From Couchioplanes caeruleus (lineage in GTDB: Bacteria > Actinomycetota > Actinomycetes > Mycobacteriales > Micromonosporaceae): 64,000 bases of DNA. The stretch covers positions 5,328,501 through 5,392,500 of the forward strand of contig NZ_CP092183.1 of the NCBI RefSeq assembly GCF_023499255.1, given 5' to 3'. Below, piece by piece: positions 1-8,085 of this stretch (positions are counted from its first letter, which is position 1; every line of letters starts with the position of its first letter). The notes below the pieces were generated by a model. That model searched no databases. It worked only from the letters and a program-made list of their open reading frames with translations, and was not told the DNA's origin. The position numbers and the translations under genes were made by a program.

Positions 1-400
1 CGGCGAGCCGGTCGGTGTGCCGCCAGTGGGTGGTGCACCGGCGGCCGTCGAGCAGCCCGGCGGCGCCGAGCACGAACGCGCCGGTGCAGACGCTCATCAC
101 CCAGGCGCCGCGCTCGTGCGCGCGGCGCAGGACGCCGAGGACCTCCTCCGGCGGGTCCTCGTCGCTGTCGTTGGGCACGACGGCGACCAGGTCGGCTTCC
201 TCGGCCGGCGCCAGGTCGTGGCCGGGCATCAGCGAGAACCCCGCATGGGTACGGACGGGACGCCCGCCCACGGTGCACACGGAGAACTCGTACGCCGGGA
301 GCCCCTCGTCGGTGCGGTCGTAGCCGAACAGCTCGCACAGCACCCCGAGCTCGAAGACGGCCACGGGCGGCAGCGCGATGACGGCGACCTTGCTCAGCAT
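1..400 (-). CDS. GlxA-family transcriptional regulator, N-terminal part (3' end outside window)
   Basis: Reads MLSKVAVIALPPVAVFELGV from the ATG at 400 and runs off the left edge, so only about 133 residues are visible. The visible part is the DJ-1/PfpI-like amidotransferase domain, including the nucleophile-elbow-like segment SVCTGAFVLGAAGLLDG. In the GlxA family this domain is followed by a C-terminal AraC-type HTH, which would lie outside the window. Members are DNA-binding regulators; the ligand is unknown here. The family assignment is firm, the target genes are not visible. Confidence 0.85.
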   Translation of the reverse strand, partial: MLSKVAVIALPPVAVFELGVLCELFGYDRTDEGLPAYEFSVCTVGGRPVRTHAGFSLMPGHDLAPAEEADLVAVVPNDSDEDPPEEVLGVLRRAHERGAWVMSVCTGAFVLGAAGLLDGRRCTTHWRHTDRLA

Positions 401-541
401 GCGGCCAGCGTACGGCCGGTTGGCAGGATTTTGAAGATGTATGGCATCACTGCCACTGTCCGGGGCTCGCACGGCGGACCAGACTGAAGTCATCCCCGGT
501 GCGCACCGGCTCTCGTTTCGCCGGACAGGGATGTGACCACC

Positions 542-673
542 ATGGCACTCGGACTGCTGCTGTTCTTCCTGCTGATCGCGCTCGCCCCGAGCCTCGGCCT
601 GACCGTGGACTCGCGGGACAGCGCCGACTGGAAGCCCACGACCGACGGCGTACGCGCCCCCGGCCGGGGATGA
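542..673 (+). CDS. Tiny single-pass membrane protein (43 aa)
   Basis: A short frame starting MALGLLLFFLLIALAPSLGL: a hydrophobic N-terminal helix of about 18 residues followed by a charged tail with the motif DSRDSADWKP and a C-terminal GRG. A purine-rich stretch (CAGGG) lies about 11 nt upstream of the ATG. Small actinobacterial proteins of one hydrophobic helix followed by a DSRD/DW-type tail are familiar as uncharacterised proteins; function unknown. It is divergent from the GlxA gene and convergent with the secreted protein gene that follows. Coding status is supported by the clear helix-plus-tail architecture but not proven. Confidence 0.55.
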   Translation: MALGLLLFFLLIALAPSLGLTVDSRDSADWKPTTDGVRAPGRG

Positions 674-734
674 CCCCGCACAGCGCGGCGGCGCGGCCCC
701 CGCCCGGGGACCGCGCCGTCGGACTCGCCTCGCG

Positions 735-1655
735 TCAGTTCTTCGCGCCGGCGTCCGCCTCGTCGGCGGCGCCGGCGTCACCGGCCTGGTCGCCGGCGGC
801 GTCGCCCGCACCCGCGTCCTGACCCTTGCCGGCGCCGTCGGCGCCCGCGTCCTGACCCTTGCCCGCGTCGTCGGCACCCGCGTCCTGACCCTTGCCCGCG
901 TCGTCGGCACCCGCGTCCTGGCCGGCACCGGCGTCACCCGCACCCGCGTCACCGGCGGCAGCGGCCGCGGCCGCCTTCGCGTCGGCGAGCGTCAGGCACG
1001 CGGTCAGCAGGCCCTCGCGAGCGGTGACCACGGCGGCGTCGAGGTCGGCCGCGTCACCCGCACCGGCCCCGCCGTTGCCGTTCGCCTGGCCGTTGCCGTT
1101 CGCCTGCCCCTTGCCGTTGCCCTGCCCGTTGTTGCCGGCCTGGCCCTTGCCGTTCGCCTGACCCTTCGCCTTGGCGTGAGCGATCTTCTTCGCGTACCGC
1201 TTGGCGATGGCCTTCTTCAGCTTCTTGGACTTCGGGGCCTTGTCCGCGCCGGCCGCACCCTTGCCCTGGGCGGCCCCGGCCTCGTCGCCGGCGCCCGCGT
1301 CGCCCTGGCCACCGGCCTCGGCGTCGGCGGCGGCCTGATCGGTTGCGAACTGGTCGCAGGACGTCTCGAGCGCCAGCGCCGACGCGGCGGCGGCCTCCGC
1401 CGCGCCCGCCTTCTGCTCCGGCTGCAGCTTCTCGCCGTCACAGACGACGTCGCCCGCGTTGATCTCCAGCTTCTCGCACCCGGCGATGTTGAAGTCCTGG
1501 CCGTCGACCACCACGATCTCGGCGGCCTTCGCCTGTTCCCCGGCGGAGGCGAACTGCAGGCCGGTGATGCCGCCCGCCACCAGCACCCCGGCGAACACCA
1601 CGGCGCCGATCGCCTTGCGGTTGACGCCGGTACCTCGTCGCTGACGCAGTCTCAT
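735..1655 (-). CDS. Secreted or anchored low-complexity Ala/Gly/Asp/Gln repeat protein
   Basis: 306 aa from ATG 1655, chosen because GAGGAG lies just upstream; a longer frame to 1727 has no ribosome site. Basic N-terminus (MRLRQRRGTGVNRKAIG) then a hydrophobic segment at about residues 16-38 that acts as a signal peptide or anchor. A middle domain of about 60 residues contains cysteines (AGCEKLEINAGDVVCDG). It is followed by Ala-rich sequence, a basic KAPKSKKLKK patch, a Gly-Asn-Gln run (GNGKGQANGNGQ) and an 11-residue tandem repeat AGKGQDAGADD. No catalytic motif is visible. An exported, probably disordered surface protein is the most that can be said. Confidence 0.7.
   Translation of the reverse strand: MRLRQRRGTGVNRKAIGAVVFAGVLVAGGITGLQFASAGEQAKAAEIVVVDGQDFNIAGCEKLEINAGDVVCDGEKLQPEQKAGAAEAAAASALALETSCDQFATDQAAADAEAGGQGDAGAGDEAGAAQGKGAAGADKAPKSKKLKKAIAKRYAKKIAHAKAKGQANGKGQAGNNGQGNGKGQANGNGQANGNGGAGAGDAADLDAAVVTAREGLLTACLTLADAKAAAAAAAGDAGAGDAGAGQDAGADDAGKGQDAGADDAGKGQDAGADGAGKGQDAGAGDAAGDQAGDAGAADEADAGAKN
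807..930. repeat. 33-bp in-frame tandem repeat, about 3.6 copies
   Basis: The block CCCGCGTCCT recurs at 811, 844, 877 and 910, an exact 33-bp period, inside the low-complexity secreted protein gene. Each unit encodes the 11-residue AGKGQDAGADD. Near-identity of the copies suggests recent expansion or contraction. Confidence 0.85.
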
Positions 1656-1819
1656 CACCACTCCTCGTCGTCGGACCTCGTTGTCGTGTCGGGAGTCGAT
1701 ACGCAGTCCGGCCACGGCACGGTTCACCGGGTATGCGAATTTCCCCGGTTCAATTTCCGGCCGACTTTTTTCAGCTTTCTCCCGGGTTAGTGCGGCCGCC
1801 GTACGGTCAATGCACTGTC

Positions 1820-3214
1820 ATGGCGATGCCCCGTACCGTGTTCGTTCTCTTCGGCGCCACCGGCGACCTGGCCCGGCGGATGGTCCTGCCCGCCTTCTAC
1901 ACGCTGGCCATCGAGGGCCTGCTGCCCGGCGAATGGGCACTGGTCGGCAACGGGCGCGGCGACGTCGCCCACGAGGACTTCCGCCGGCACGTGCACGACG
2001 CGCTCACCGAATTCGGCCCCGCGCCGGAGAAGGGGCCGTGGCGCGATTTCGAGCGGCGGCTGTACTTCGCCGGCGGCGGTTTCGGCAGCGACTCCCCCGG
2101 CAGCCTGCTCGACGTGCTCGGCGAGGCGCGCGGCCGGGTCGGCGAGGACGCCCAGCTCGTGCACTACCTGGCCGTACCGCCGGTCGCCTTCCCCGAGCTC
2201 ACCCGGGCTCTCGGGCAGCACGGCCTGGCGACGAACGCCCGCGTGGTCTACGAGAAGCCGTTCGGCACCTCACCGGACGGCTTCCGGCGCTTGGACCGCA
2301 TCGTGCACAAGGTGCTCGACGAGTCGCAGGTCTTCCGGATCGACCACTTCCTCGGCAAGGAGGCCACCCAGAACCTGCACGTCCTGCGCTTCGCGAACGA
2401 GCTCTTCGCCGCCTCCTGGGACCGCGAGCACATCGAGAGCGTGCAGATCGACGTACCGGAGGACCTGGGGATCGACGACCGGGCGGCGTTCTACGACGCC
2501 ACCGGCGCGGTGCTGGACATGCTGGTCACCCACCTGTTCCAGGTCGCGGCCGAGGTCGCGATGGAGCCGCCGGCGAGCCTGGGCGCCGCCGACCTGCAGA
2601 GCGCGCGCGAGAAGGTCATCCGCGCGTTCCGCCCCCTCGACCCGGCCGAGGTGGTGCTCGGGCAGTTCGCCGGCTACCGGGACGTCGAGGGCATCCCGAA
2701 GCGCTCGCGCACCGACACGTACGTGGCGGGCCGCCTGTGGATCGACAACGCCCGGTGGCGCGGGGTGCCGTTCCTGCTGCGGACCGGCAAGCGCATGGCG
2801 GAGAGTCACCAGCGGGTCGGCATCGTGCTGCGGGACCCGGCCGGGCCGCTCACCGGGCTGCCGCGGCAGGCCAACGTGCTGACGTTCTCGCTGGCCGGGG
2901 ACGGTGAGATCGACGTACGGCTGCTGGCCAAGAAGCCCGGCGTGGAGCTGGACGTCGAGTCGGCGACCGTCCGGCTGCCGCTGGGCCGGCTGCCCGAGGG
3001 TGAGCCGTTGCCGCCGTACGTCCGGCTGATCCACGACGTGCTGCTCGGCGACCGGTCGCTGTTCACCCGCCCGGATGGTTTGTCGGCCGCCTGGAAGGTG
3101 GTCCGTCCGGTGCTGCAGGACCCGCCCCGGTTGCACCGCTACGCCCAGGGCTCGTGGGGCCCGGCCGCCGCCCGCAAGCTGGCCGCCCCGCACGGGTGGC
3201 TGCTCGGAGATTGA
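1820..3214 (+). CDS. zwf: Glucose-6-phosphate 1-dehydrogenase
   Basis: 464 aa; oxidises glucose 6-phosphate to 6-phosphogluconolactone, the NADP-linked entry to the oxidative pentose phosphate pathway in the cytosol. The N-terminal nucleotide-binding loop reads FVLFGATGDLARRMVLPAF and the family active-site signature reads RIDHFLGKEATQNL (about residues 173-186). Length is at the short end of the usual 460-510 aa. ATG 1820 is used because it places the GATGDLA loop about 11 residues from the N-terminus; an in-frame ATG at 1826 is an alternative. It stands alone, without the gnd, opcA or transaldolase genes often found near actinobacterial zwf, so it may be a second copy. Confidence 0.93.
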   Translation: MAMPRTVFVLFGATGDLARRMVLPAFYTLAIEGLLPGEWALVGNGRGDVAHEDFRRHVHDALTEFGPAPEKGPWRDFERRLYFAGGGFGSDSPGSLLDVLGEARGRVGEDAQLVHYLAVPPVAFPELTRALGQHGLATNARVVYEKPFGTSPDGFRRLDRIVHKVLDESQVFRIDHFLGKEATQNLHVLRFANELFAASWDREHIESVQIDVPEDLGIDDRAAFYDATGAVLDMLVTHLFQVAAEVAMEPPASLGAADLQSAREKVIRAFRPLDPAEVVLGQFAGYRDVEGIPKRSRTDTYVAGRLWIDNARWRGVPFLLRTGKRMAESHQRVGIVLRDPAGPLTGLPRQANVLTFSLAGDGEIDVRLLAKKPGVELDVESATVRLPLGRLPEGEPLPPYVRLIHDVLLGDRSLFTRPDGLSAAWKVVRPVLQDPPRLHRYAQGSWGPAAARKLAAPHGWLLGD

Positions 3215-3260
3215 CCCGGAGGGCCGCACCGGGGGCGTGCAGCCTGCCGAAAGTGCAGCC

Positions 3261-3266
3261 TATAGT
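3261..3266 (+). promoter_or_regulatory. -10 box TATAGT of a probable leaderless promoter
   Basis: TATAGT ends 6 nt before ATG 3273 and no Shine-Dalgarno sequence precedes that codon, so transcription probably starts at the start codon of the MEDS-STAS gene. A 9-nt direct repeat (GTGCAGCCT at 3237 and 3253) flanks the upstream side. Confidence 0.55.
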
Positions 3267-3272
3267 CGGATG

Positions 3273-4064
3273 ATGGCCATGAGCGGGACCACCGGCGCCG
3301 ACGTGCGGCAGCCGTACCGTCATGCCTGCCTGACCTACGACGACCCGGCCCTGTTCCAGGCGGCGGCCCGCGACTTCCTCGCCGCCGGCCTCGGCGCCGG
3401 CGAACAGGTCTGGTACCTCGCCCCCGAGGGCCCGCACGGCTGGGACTTCACGCCGCGGATCGTGACGCTCAGTGACCAGTATCCGGCGGACAGCGTCATC
3501 GACCCGGCCGCGGGCCTGGCGGCGTACGCCCAGGCCACCGAGCAGGCGCTCGCCGAGGGATACACCGGCCTGCGGGTCGCCGCCGACGTCTCCACGCTGG
3601 TGCGCACCCCGGCCCAGGTCGACGCGTTCGCGCGGTACGAGATCCAGGTCGACCGCTACATCCGTACGCACCCGTTCTCGGCGCTGTGCGCGTTCGACCG
3701 CGGCCGCATGGGTGACGACCTCGCCGACCAGCTCGCCTGCCTGCACCCCGTCTCCGACGCGCCGTTCCGGCTGTTCGCGCCGCACCCGGGCCGTGGCGAC
3801 GCCGCCCTGGCCGGCGAGATCGACGAGACCACCCGGCCGATGTTCCTGCAGGCGCTCGACCGAGCCGCGCTGCGCCCCGGAGGGCATGAGCTGGTGCTCG
3901 ACGGGCAGGACCTCGCCTTCATCGACCACAACACGCTGCTGCACCTCGACGCGCACGCCCGCGCGCTCGGCACGACCGCGGTGCTGCGCACGGCCGTCCC
4001 GGCCGCCGCCCGGCTCGCCGGCCTGCTCGAGCTCACGTCGTTGCGCGTGGAGACCGCCCGATGA
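3273..4064 (+). CDS. MEDS-domain protein with C-terminal STAS-like domain
   Basis: 263 aa. Residues about 10-165 match the MEDS (methanogen/methylotroph DcmR sensory) domain type: RHACLTYDDPALFQAAARDF, GLGAGEQVWYLAP and SALCAFDRGRMGDD. The C-terminal about 90 residues look like a STAS/anti-anti-sigma fold (HELVLDGQDLAFIDHNTLLHLDAHA). STAS proteins usually act in partner-switching with an HATPase kinase, and exactly such a protein is encoded next with an ATGA overlap. The start is ATG 3273, set by the -10 spacing; ATG 3270 or 3279 are possible. The ligand sensed is unknown. Confidence 0.8.
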   Translation: MAMSGTTGADVRQPYRHACLTYDDPALFQAAARDFLAAGLGAGEQVWYLAPEGPHGWDFTPRIVTLSDQYPADSVIDPAAGLAAYAQATEQALAEGYTGLRVAADVSTLVRTPAQVDAFARYEIQVDRYIRTHPFSALCAFDRGRMGDDLADQLACLHPVSDAPFRLFAPHPGRGDAALAGEIDETTRPMFLQALDRAALRPGGHELVLDGQDLAFIDHNTLLHLDAHARALGTTAVLRTAVPAAARLAGLLELTSLRVETAR

Positions 4065-5020
4065 GAACGGGTGCGGCGCACGGGCACACCGGCTACTTCC
4101 ACGCGGCGGTGCAGTACGCCTCCGACGACGAACTGCTGGCCGTCACCGTGCCGTTCCTGCTCGGCGGCGTCGCGGCCGGCGAGCCCACGTTCGTGTCGTT
4201 CGGCGAGCGGACGGCCGCGCTGGTCCGCTCGGCGCTGCCCCGCGACTCCGGGGTGCAGTTCCTGACCGGCGGCGACGTGTACGCCCGCCCCACCGCCGCC
4301 ATCCGCTCCTACCGCAATCTGCTCGCCGAGCAGGTGGCCGCCGGGGCGGGACAGATCCGGATCATCGGCGAGATGCCGGTCAGCGCGTTCGGCAACACGT
4401 GGGACTGGTGGGCGCGGTACGAATCGGCCATCAACCACGCGTACGACGACTTCCCGCTGTGGAGCATGTGCGCGTACGACGCCCGGATCACCCCCGAGCC
4501 GGTGCTGGCCGACGTGGCCCGTACCCACCCGCGGTACGCGCTGCCCGGCGGCACGCACGTCGACAGCTCCACGTACGCCGACCCCCGGGTGTATCTGGCC
4601 GAGGCGCACCCGCCGGTCGCGGACCCGCTGCAGTCCGGCCCGGCGACGGTGGAACTCGCCGACCCCACCCCCGGCCAGGCCCGGCACGCCGTGCACGCCG
4701 CCGACCGGGGACAGCTGCCGGCGGCGGACGTGGACGACCTGGTGGTCGCGGTGAGCGAGACCGTCACCAACGCCCTGCGGTACGGCGCCCCGCCCGTGCT
4801 CCTGCGCGTCTGGGGCGGCGCCGACCGCATCGTGGTGACCGTGACGGACGGCGGCCCCGGCCCCAAGGACCCGTACGCGGGCCTGATGCCGGCGCTGGAC
4901 AGCGCCGCGGGCGGCCGCGGCCTGTGGATCACCCACCAGTCCTGCAACCACGTCGCGGCGTGCGCCGGCGACGACGGCTGGACGATCCGCATGATCGCCG
5001 GCAACACCGCCATCGCCTGA
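4061..5020 (+). CDS. MEDS-domain protein with HATPase_c (anti-sigma kinase-like) domain
   Basis: 319 aa; overlaps the preceding gene by 4 nt (ATGA), so the two are translationally coupled. The N-terminal 190 residues repeat the MEDS architecture (GYFHAAVQYASDDELLAVTVPFLL, IGEMPVSAFGNTWDWWARYE). The C-terminal 120 residues form a GHKL ATPase: N-box ETVTNALRYG, G1 DGGPGP and G2 GGRGLWI. No phospho-accepting histidine domain is seen, so it resembles RsbW/SpoIIAB-like Ser kinases. With the STAS partner upstream it probably forms a partner-switching module with sensory input on both halves. Confidence 0.85.
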   Translation: MRTGAAHGHTGYFHAAVQYASDDELLAVTVPFLLGGVAAGEPTFVSFGERTAALVRSALPRDSGVQFLTGGDVYARPTAAIRSYRNLLAEQVAAGAGQIRIIGEMPVSAFGNTWDWWARYESAINHAYDDFPLWSMCAYDARITPEPVLADVARTHPRYALPGGTHVDSSTYADPRVYLAEAHPPVADPLQSGPATVELADPTPGQARHAVHAADRGQLPAADVDDLVVAVSETVTNALRYGAPPVLLRVWGGADRIVVTVTDGGPGPKDPYAGLMPALDSAAGGRGLWITHQSCNHVAACAGDDGWTIRMIAGNTAIA

Positions 5021-5051
5021 TCCGCGTCAGCCGGCTCGCAGACGGCCCGGC

Positions 5052-5075
5052 CATGCGGACCCCGCCGGCCGCATG
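5052..5075. terminator. Inverted repeat after the MEDS operon
   Basis: CATGCGG and CCGCATG form a perfect 7-bp stem around a 10-nt loop, 32 nt after the stop of the MEDS-HATPase gene. It lacks a T-tract, so it is only a candidate terminator or mRNA 3' stabiliser. Confidence 0.3.
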
Positions 5076-5155
5076 CCGGTTCACCGGCGCCGGCCCAGCG
5101 GAATATCCGGCCCCTTCGCAGACTTCTCACCGGTGGATTCCGAGGAGGTCCGACC

Positions 5156-5407
5156 ATGAAGAACGGCATCCACCCCACGTACGGCCCGGTCGTCTACCGC
5201 GACCGCAGCGCCGGCTACGCCTTCCTGACCCGCTCGACCGCCACCAGCGACAAGACGATCGAATGGGAGGACGGGAGCACCTACCCCGTCCTGGACGTCG
5301 ACATCTCGGCGGGCAGCCACCCGTTCTGGACGGGCAAGCAGCGCCTGCTCGACACGGCAGGCCGCGTCGAGAAGTTCCGCCAGAAGTACGCCCGCGCCGC
5401 GAAGTAG
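5156..5407 (+). CDS. rpmE2: 50S ribosomal protein L31 type B
   Basis: 83 aa, [20 protein letters not shown]..., with the type B features [22 protein letters not shown] and a basic C-terminus. It lacks the CxxC zinc motif of the type A protein, so it is the zinc-independent paralogue that can replace L31 under zinc limitation. GAGGAGG sits 7-8 nt before the ATG. In many actinobacteria the gene is under Zur control; I do not see a convincing Zur palindrome in the 135 nt upstream. It is monocistronic, followed directly by a strong terminator. Confidence 0.93.
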   Translation: MKNGIHPTYGPVVYRDRSAGYAFLTRSTATSDKTIEWEDGSTYPVLDVDISAGSHPFWTGKQRLLDTAGRVEKFRQKYARAAK

Positions 5408-5419
5408 ACCCGCCCAGCG

Positions 5420-5450
5420 AAACGCCCCGGCCACCCGGCCGGGGCGTTTT
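5420..5450 (+). terminator. Intrinsic terminator of rpmE2
   Basis: A perfect 13-bp stem (AAACGCCCCGGCC / GGCCGGGGCGTTT) with a 4-nt loop ends in TTTT, starting 13 nt after the L31 stop codon. Confidence 0.92.
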
Positions 5451-5582
5451 GCACGGGCCGCGCGGGCGCCGGTCGACCCCGGCCGAGAGGTCCGCGATCC
5501 ACGAGTCGGTCGATCGCCTGAGCGGCCTCGGGCCCGCTCGTCAGGCACTTGCCCGTGAGGTGCGCGGCCTGCCCGCCGCCTC

Positions 5583-6059
5583 CTAGCCAGGCTCGATCTC
5601 GACGGTCACCGGGCCGACGCGCAGGATGCCGTCGGTGAGCGGGGTGCAGCGCACCCCGCCCTTCCCGCGCAGCGCTCTGAACGCTCCCGGACCGATCGCC
5701 ACGTCCATCCACGCGCACGGGTTGGCGCGCCGGCGGACCCGCAGGCGGACCGGGCCGTCGCCCGAGTCCAGGATGAGGATCGAACCGACCAGGTCGTCCA
5801 CCGCGACGCCGGCCAGGAGCACGTTGCGGCGGGTCCGGCGGAGGTCCGCGCCGGCCGGGAGGCTCTCCGCCGCGATGACCGTGACGGAGGCGTCGTGGTG
5901 GGCCGGGTGGGCGTAGTAGCGGTCGCCGACGATGCCCAGGCCCGCGCGGACCTGGACCGCCGTGGTGAGCTCCCCCGGTGGGGCCGGCGCCGGGCCGTCC
6001 GACGGCCGGCCCTCATACCGGTGTACGGCGGAAGCCAGCAGCTGCACGATCTCCGGCAT
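5583..6059 (-). CDS. MOSC domain-containing protein
   Basis: 158 aa. The MOSC (molybdenum cofactor sulfurase C-terminal) domain is seen in GIVGDRYY, the HHDASVTVIAAESL region, LRRTRRNVLLAGV and the conserved cysteine of RRANPCAWMD. Stand-alone MOSC proteins are thought to carry sulfur or molybdopterin-linked groups; a precise role cannot be assigned. ATG 6059 is the start: it is preceded by a TANNNT box 7 nt away rather than a ribosome site. It follows the aldo/keto reductase on the same strand with a 20-nt gap but probably has its own promoter. Confidence 0.85.
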   Translation of the reverse strand: MPEIVQLLASAVHRYEGRPSDGPAPAPPGELTTAVQVRAGLGIVGDRYYAHPAHHDASVTVIAAESLPAGADLRRTRRNVLLAGVAVDDLVGSILILDSGDGPVRLRVRRRANPCAWMDVAIGPGAFRALRGKGGVRCTPLTDGILRVGPVTVEIEPG

Positions 6060-6066
6060 GGCAGCG

Positions 6067-6072
6067 AGTGTA
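6067..6072 (-). promoter_or_regulatory. -10 box TACACT of a probable leaderless promoter (MOSC gene)
   Basis: Reading on the minus strand, TACACT is followed by 7 nt and then ATG 6059, with no Shine-Dalgarno sequence in between. Confidence 0.5.
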
Positions 6073-6079
6073 CGAAGCC

Positions 6080-6952
6080 CTAGGCTGCGGCACCGCCGAC
6101 GGCGTCGAGCTCCGCCACCGCGTCGGGCGGGAGCTCGAGGCCCGCGCCGGCCACGTTCTCGCGCAGGTGGTCGACCGACGAGGTGCCCGGGATCAGCAGG
6201 ATGTTCGGGGAGCGCTGCAGCAGCCAGGCCAGCGCGACCGCCAGCGGGGTGGCGTCGAGGCGCTTCGCGACCGTGTGCAGCGTTTCCGACTGCAGCGGCG
6301 AGAAGCCCCCGAGCGGGAAGTACGGCACGTACGCGATCCCCTGCCGCGCGGTGAGCTCGACGAGCGCGTCGTCCTCGCGGTGGGCGATGTTGTAGAAATT
6401 CTGCACGCAGACGACCGGGGCGATGCGCTGGGCCTCGGCGAGCTGGCCGGCGTCGACCGTGCTGAGGCCGAGGTGCCGGATCAGGCCCTGCTGCTGCAGC
6501 TCGGCGAGGGCCTCGAACTGCGCGGCGATCGAGCCGGGCTCGGGACTCTCGACGCCGCCCATGCGCAGGTTGACCACGTCGAGCGTGTCCAGGCCGAGGC
6601 GTCGCAGGTTGTCGTGGACCTGCGCCTTGAGCTCGGCGGGCGTACGGGCGTGCGGCCAGCCGCCGTTCTCGTCGCGGCGGGCCCCGACCTTGGTGACGAT
6701 GTGCAGGTCGTCCGGGTACGGCGCGAGCGCCTCGCGGATGATCTCGTTGGTGACGTACGGGCCGTAGAAGTCGGCGGTGTCGATGTGGTTGATGCCGAGG
6801 CCGACGGCGGCGCGCAGGACGGCGATCGCGGCGTCGCGGTCCTCCGGCGGTCCGAAGACGCCGGGTCCGGCGAGCTGCATCGCGCCGTAGCCGACGCGGG
6901 TGAGCTGGAGGTCGCCGACGCGGTACGTGCCCCCGAGGGTGTGGGTTGCCAT
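6080..6952 (-). CDS. Aldo/keto reductase
   Basis: 290 aa, a cytosolic NADPH-dependent carbonyl reductase of the AKR superfamily. The catalytic tetrad region is visible: DTADFYG (Asp, Tyr), KVGARR (Lys), and an Asn-Leu-Arg strand (VVNLRMGGVES) where the usual histidine position is not obvious. The NADP-binding C-terminal segment reads LIPGTSSVDHLRENV. Start ATG 6952 has a purine-rich site (GAGAGGA) just upstream. An XRE regulator is divergently transcribed from the 139-nt intergenic space, the usual layout for a regulator controlling a neighbouring AKR. The substrate is unknown. Confidence 0.9.
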   Translation of the reverse strand: MATHTLGGTYRVGDLQLTRVGYGAMQLAGPGVFGPPEDRDAAIAVLRAAVGLGINHIDTADFYGPYVTNEIIREALAPYPDDLHIVTKVGARRDENGGWPHARTPAELKAQVHDNLRRLGLDTLDVVNLRMGGVESPEPGSIAAQFEALAELQQQGLIRHLGLSTVDAGQLAEAQRIAPVVCVQNFYNIAHREDDALVELTARQGIAYVPYFPLGGFSPLQSETLHTVAKRLDATPLAVALAWLLQRSPNILLIPGTSSVDHLRENVAGAGLELPPDAVAELDAVGGAAA

Positions 6953-7078
6953 GGTGTCCTCTCCGCTCGCGGTGTGTTCCGGTGAGCTGTCCCCCACGAT
7001 GCCCCGGGCGCGCGGGGGTAGGCAGGGCCCCGGTCATCCTGGGGGTGGCGGGACCAGGATGCGGCGCGCGGCCGACCG

Positions 7079-7084
7079 TACGAT
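7079..7084 (+). promoter_or_regulatory. -10 box TACGAT of a probable leaderless promoter (XRE gene)
   Basis: TACGAT is followed by 7 nt (a G6 run and C) and then GTG 7092. The ATG at 7083 lies inside the box, which argues for the GTG as start. Confidence 0.5.
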
Positions 7085-7091
7085 GGGGGGC

Positions 7092-7943
7092 GTGGCCGGG
7101 TCGAACGTGCTGGGTGAGTATCTGCGGGCCCGCCGTGAGCTGGTGAATCCGGCCGACGCTGGCCTGCGGGTCGTGGGGGTCCGGCGGACGCCGGGGCTGC
7201 GCCGCGAGGAGGTGGCGACGCTGGCCGGGATCAGCGCCGACTACTACCTGCGGCTGGAGCAGGGCCGCGACCGCAACCCGTCGCCGCAGGTGCTCGAGGC
7301 GCTGGCCCGGGTCTTCGGCCTCGACGCGACCGCCACCGAGTATCTGCTGAGCCTGTCCACCAGCCGGCCGACGGGACGGCGTGCGCGCCGGGAGGCCGTC
7401 CCGACGGGAATCCGCCAGCTGCTGGACGCGCTGAACCTGCCGGCGTTCGTGGAGAGCCGGATGTTCGACGTGCTCGCCGCGAACCGGCTGGCGACGGCCC
7501 TGTCCCCCAGCATCCGCCCGGGCGGCAACCGGCTGCGCTCGGTCTTCCTGGACGAGGACGTGCGCGGCGAGATCCCCGACTGGGAGCAGGCCATCGCCGG
7601 CATGGTGGCCTCGTTCCGGGCGTCGATCGGCACTGACGTCGGCGACCCCCGCACCGCCCAGCTCGTCGGCGAGCTGTCGCTGGCCAGCGAGCCGTTCCGG
7701 CGCCTCTGGGCCCGCCACGACGTGAAACCGCTCGCGGGCGCCCCGACGCGCCTGCTGCACCCGCAGGTCGGCATGCTGCACCTGCGCCGGGAGAAGCTGC
7801 CGATCGGCGACTCGGGCGGCCAGCTCCTGGTGATCTACCATGCCGAGCCGGGCTCGGACAGCGCCCGCGCCCTGGCCCTGCTCGGCTCCCTCGCCGCGAC
7901 GGATCCCGCGGACGACGCGGGCCGGCTCTCCCGCAACGCCTAG
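7092..7943 (+). CDS. XRE-family regulator with MmyB-like ligand-binding domain
   Basis: About 283 aa. The N-terminal HTH spans roughly residues 5-75 (LGEYLRARRELV, TPGLRREEVATLAGISADYYLRLEQGR). It is followed by the MmyB-like PAS-fold domain typical of a large actinobacterial regulator family (LLDALNLPAFVESRMFDVLA, PDWEQAIAGMVASFR, HPQVGMLHLRREKLPI). Members usually repress or activate an adjacent oxidoreductase, here the divergent aldo/keto reductase. Start codon is ambiguous: GTG 7092 fits a leaderless promoter, ATG 7083 adds three residues. Confidence 0.88.
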   Translation: MAGSNVLGEYLRARRELVNPADAGLRVVGVRRTPGLRREEVATLAGISADYYLRLEQGRDRNPSPQVLEALARVFGLDATATEYLLSLSTSRPTGRRARREAVPTGIRQLLDALNLPAFVESRMFDVLAANRLATALSPSIRPGGNRLRSVFLDEDVRGEIPDWEQAIAGMVASFRASIGTDVGDPRTAQLVGELSLASEPFRRLWARHDVKPLAGAPTRLLHPQVGMLHLRREKLPIGDSGGQLLVIYHAEPGSDSARALALLGSLAATDPADDAGRLSRNA

Positions 7944-8085
7944 CCACCAGGTCGCCGAACCCCCTCCTTGCCGGGCGTCGGCAATGCAGGCCCGGGAATG
8001 TTCGCCGTCCCCGCGTCTGACCCGGCCGCGCCCCGGCGGGCGATGCTGATCGTGACGACGGTCCGGCCGAGGCGGAGGGACGATC

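Noticed and set aside
807..930. Regular 33-bp repeat as a CRISPR array
   Set aside because: Repeats are head-to-tail without unique spacers and are in frame with a coding sequence.
5021..5155. Zur operator upstream of rpmE2
   Set aside because: L31 type B genes are often Zur-regulated, but no TGA-N-TCA-type AT-rich palindrome is present in the upstream 135 nt.
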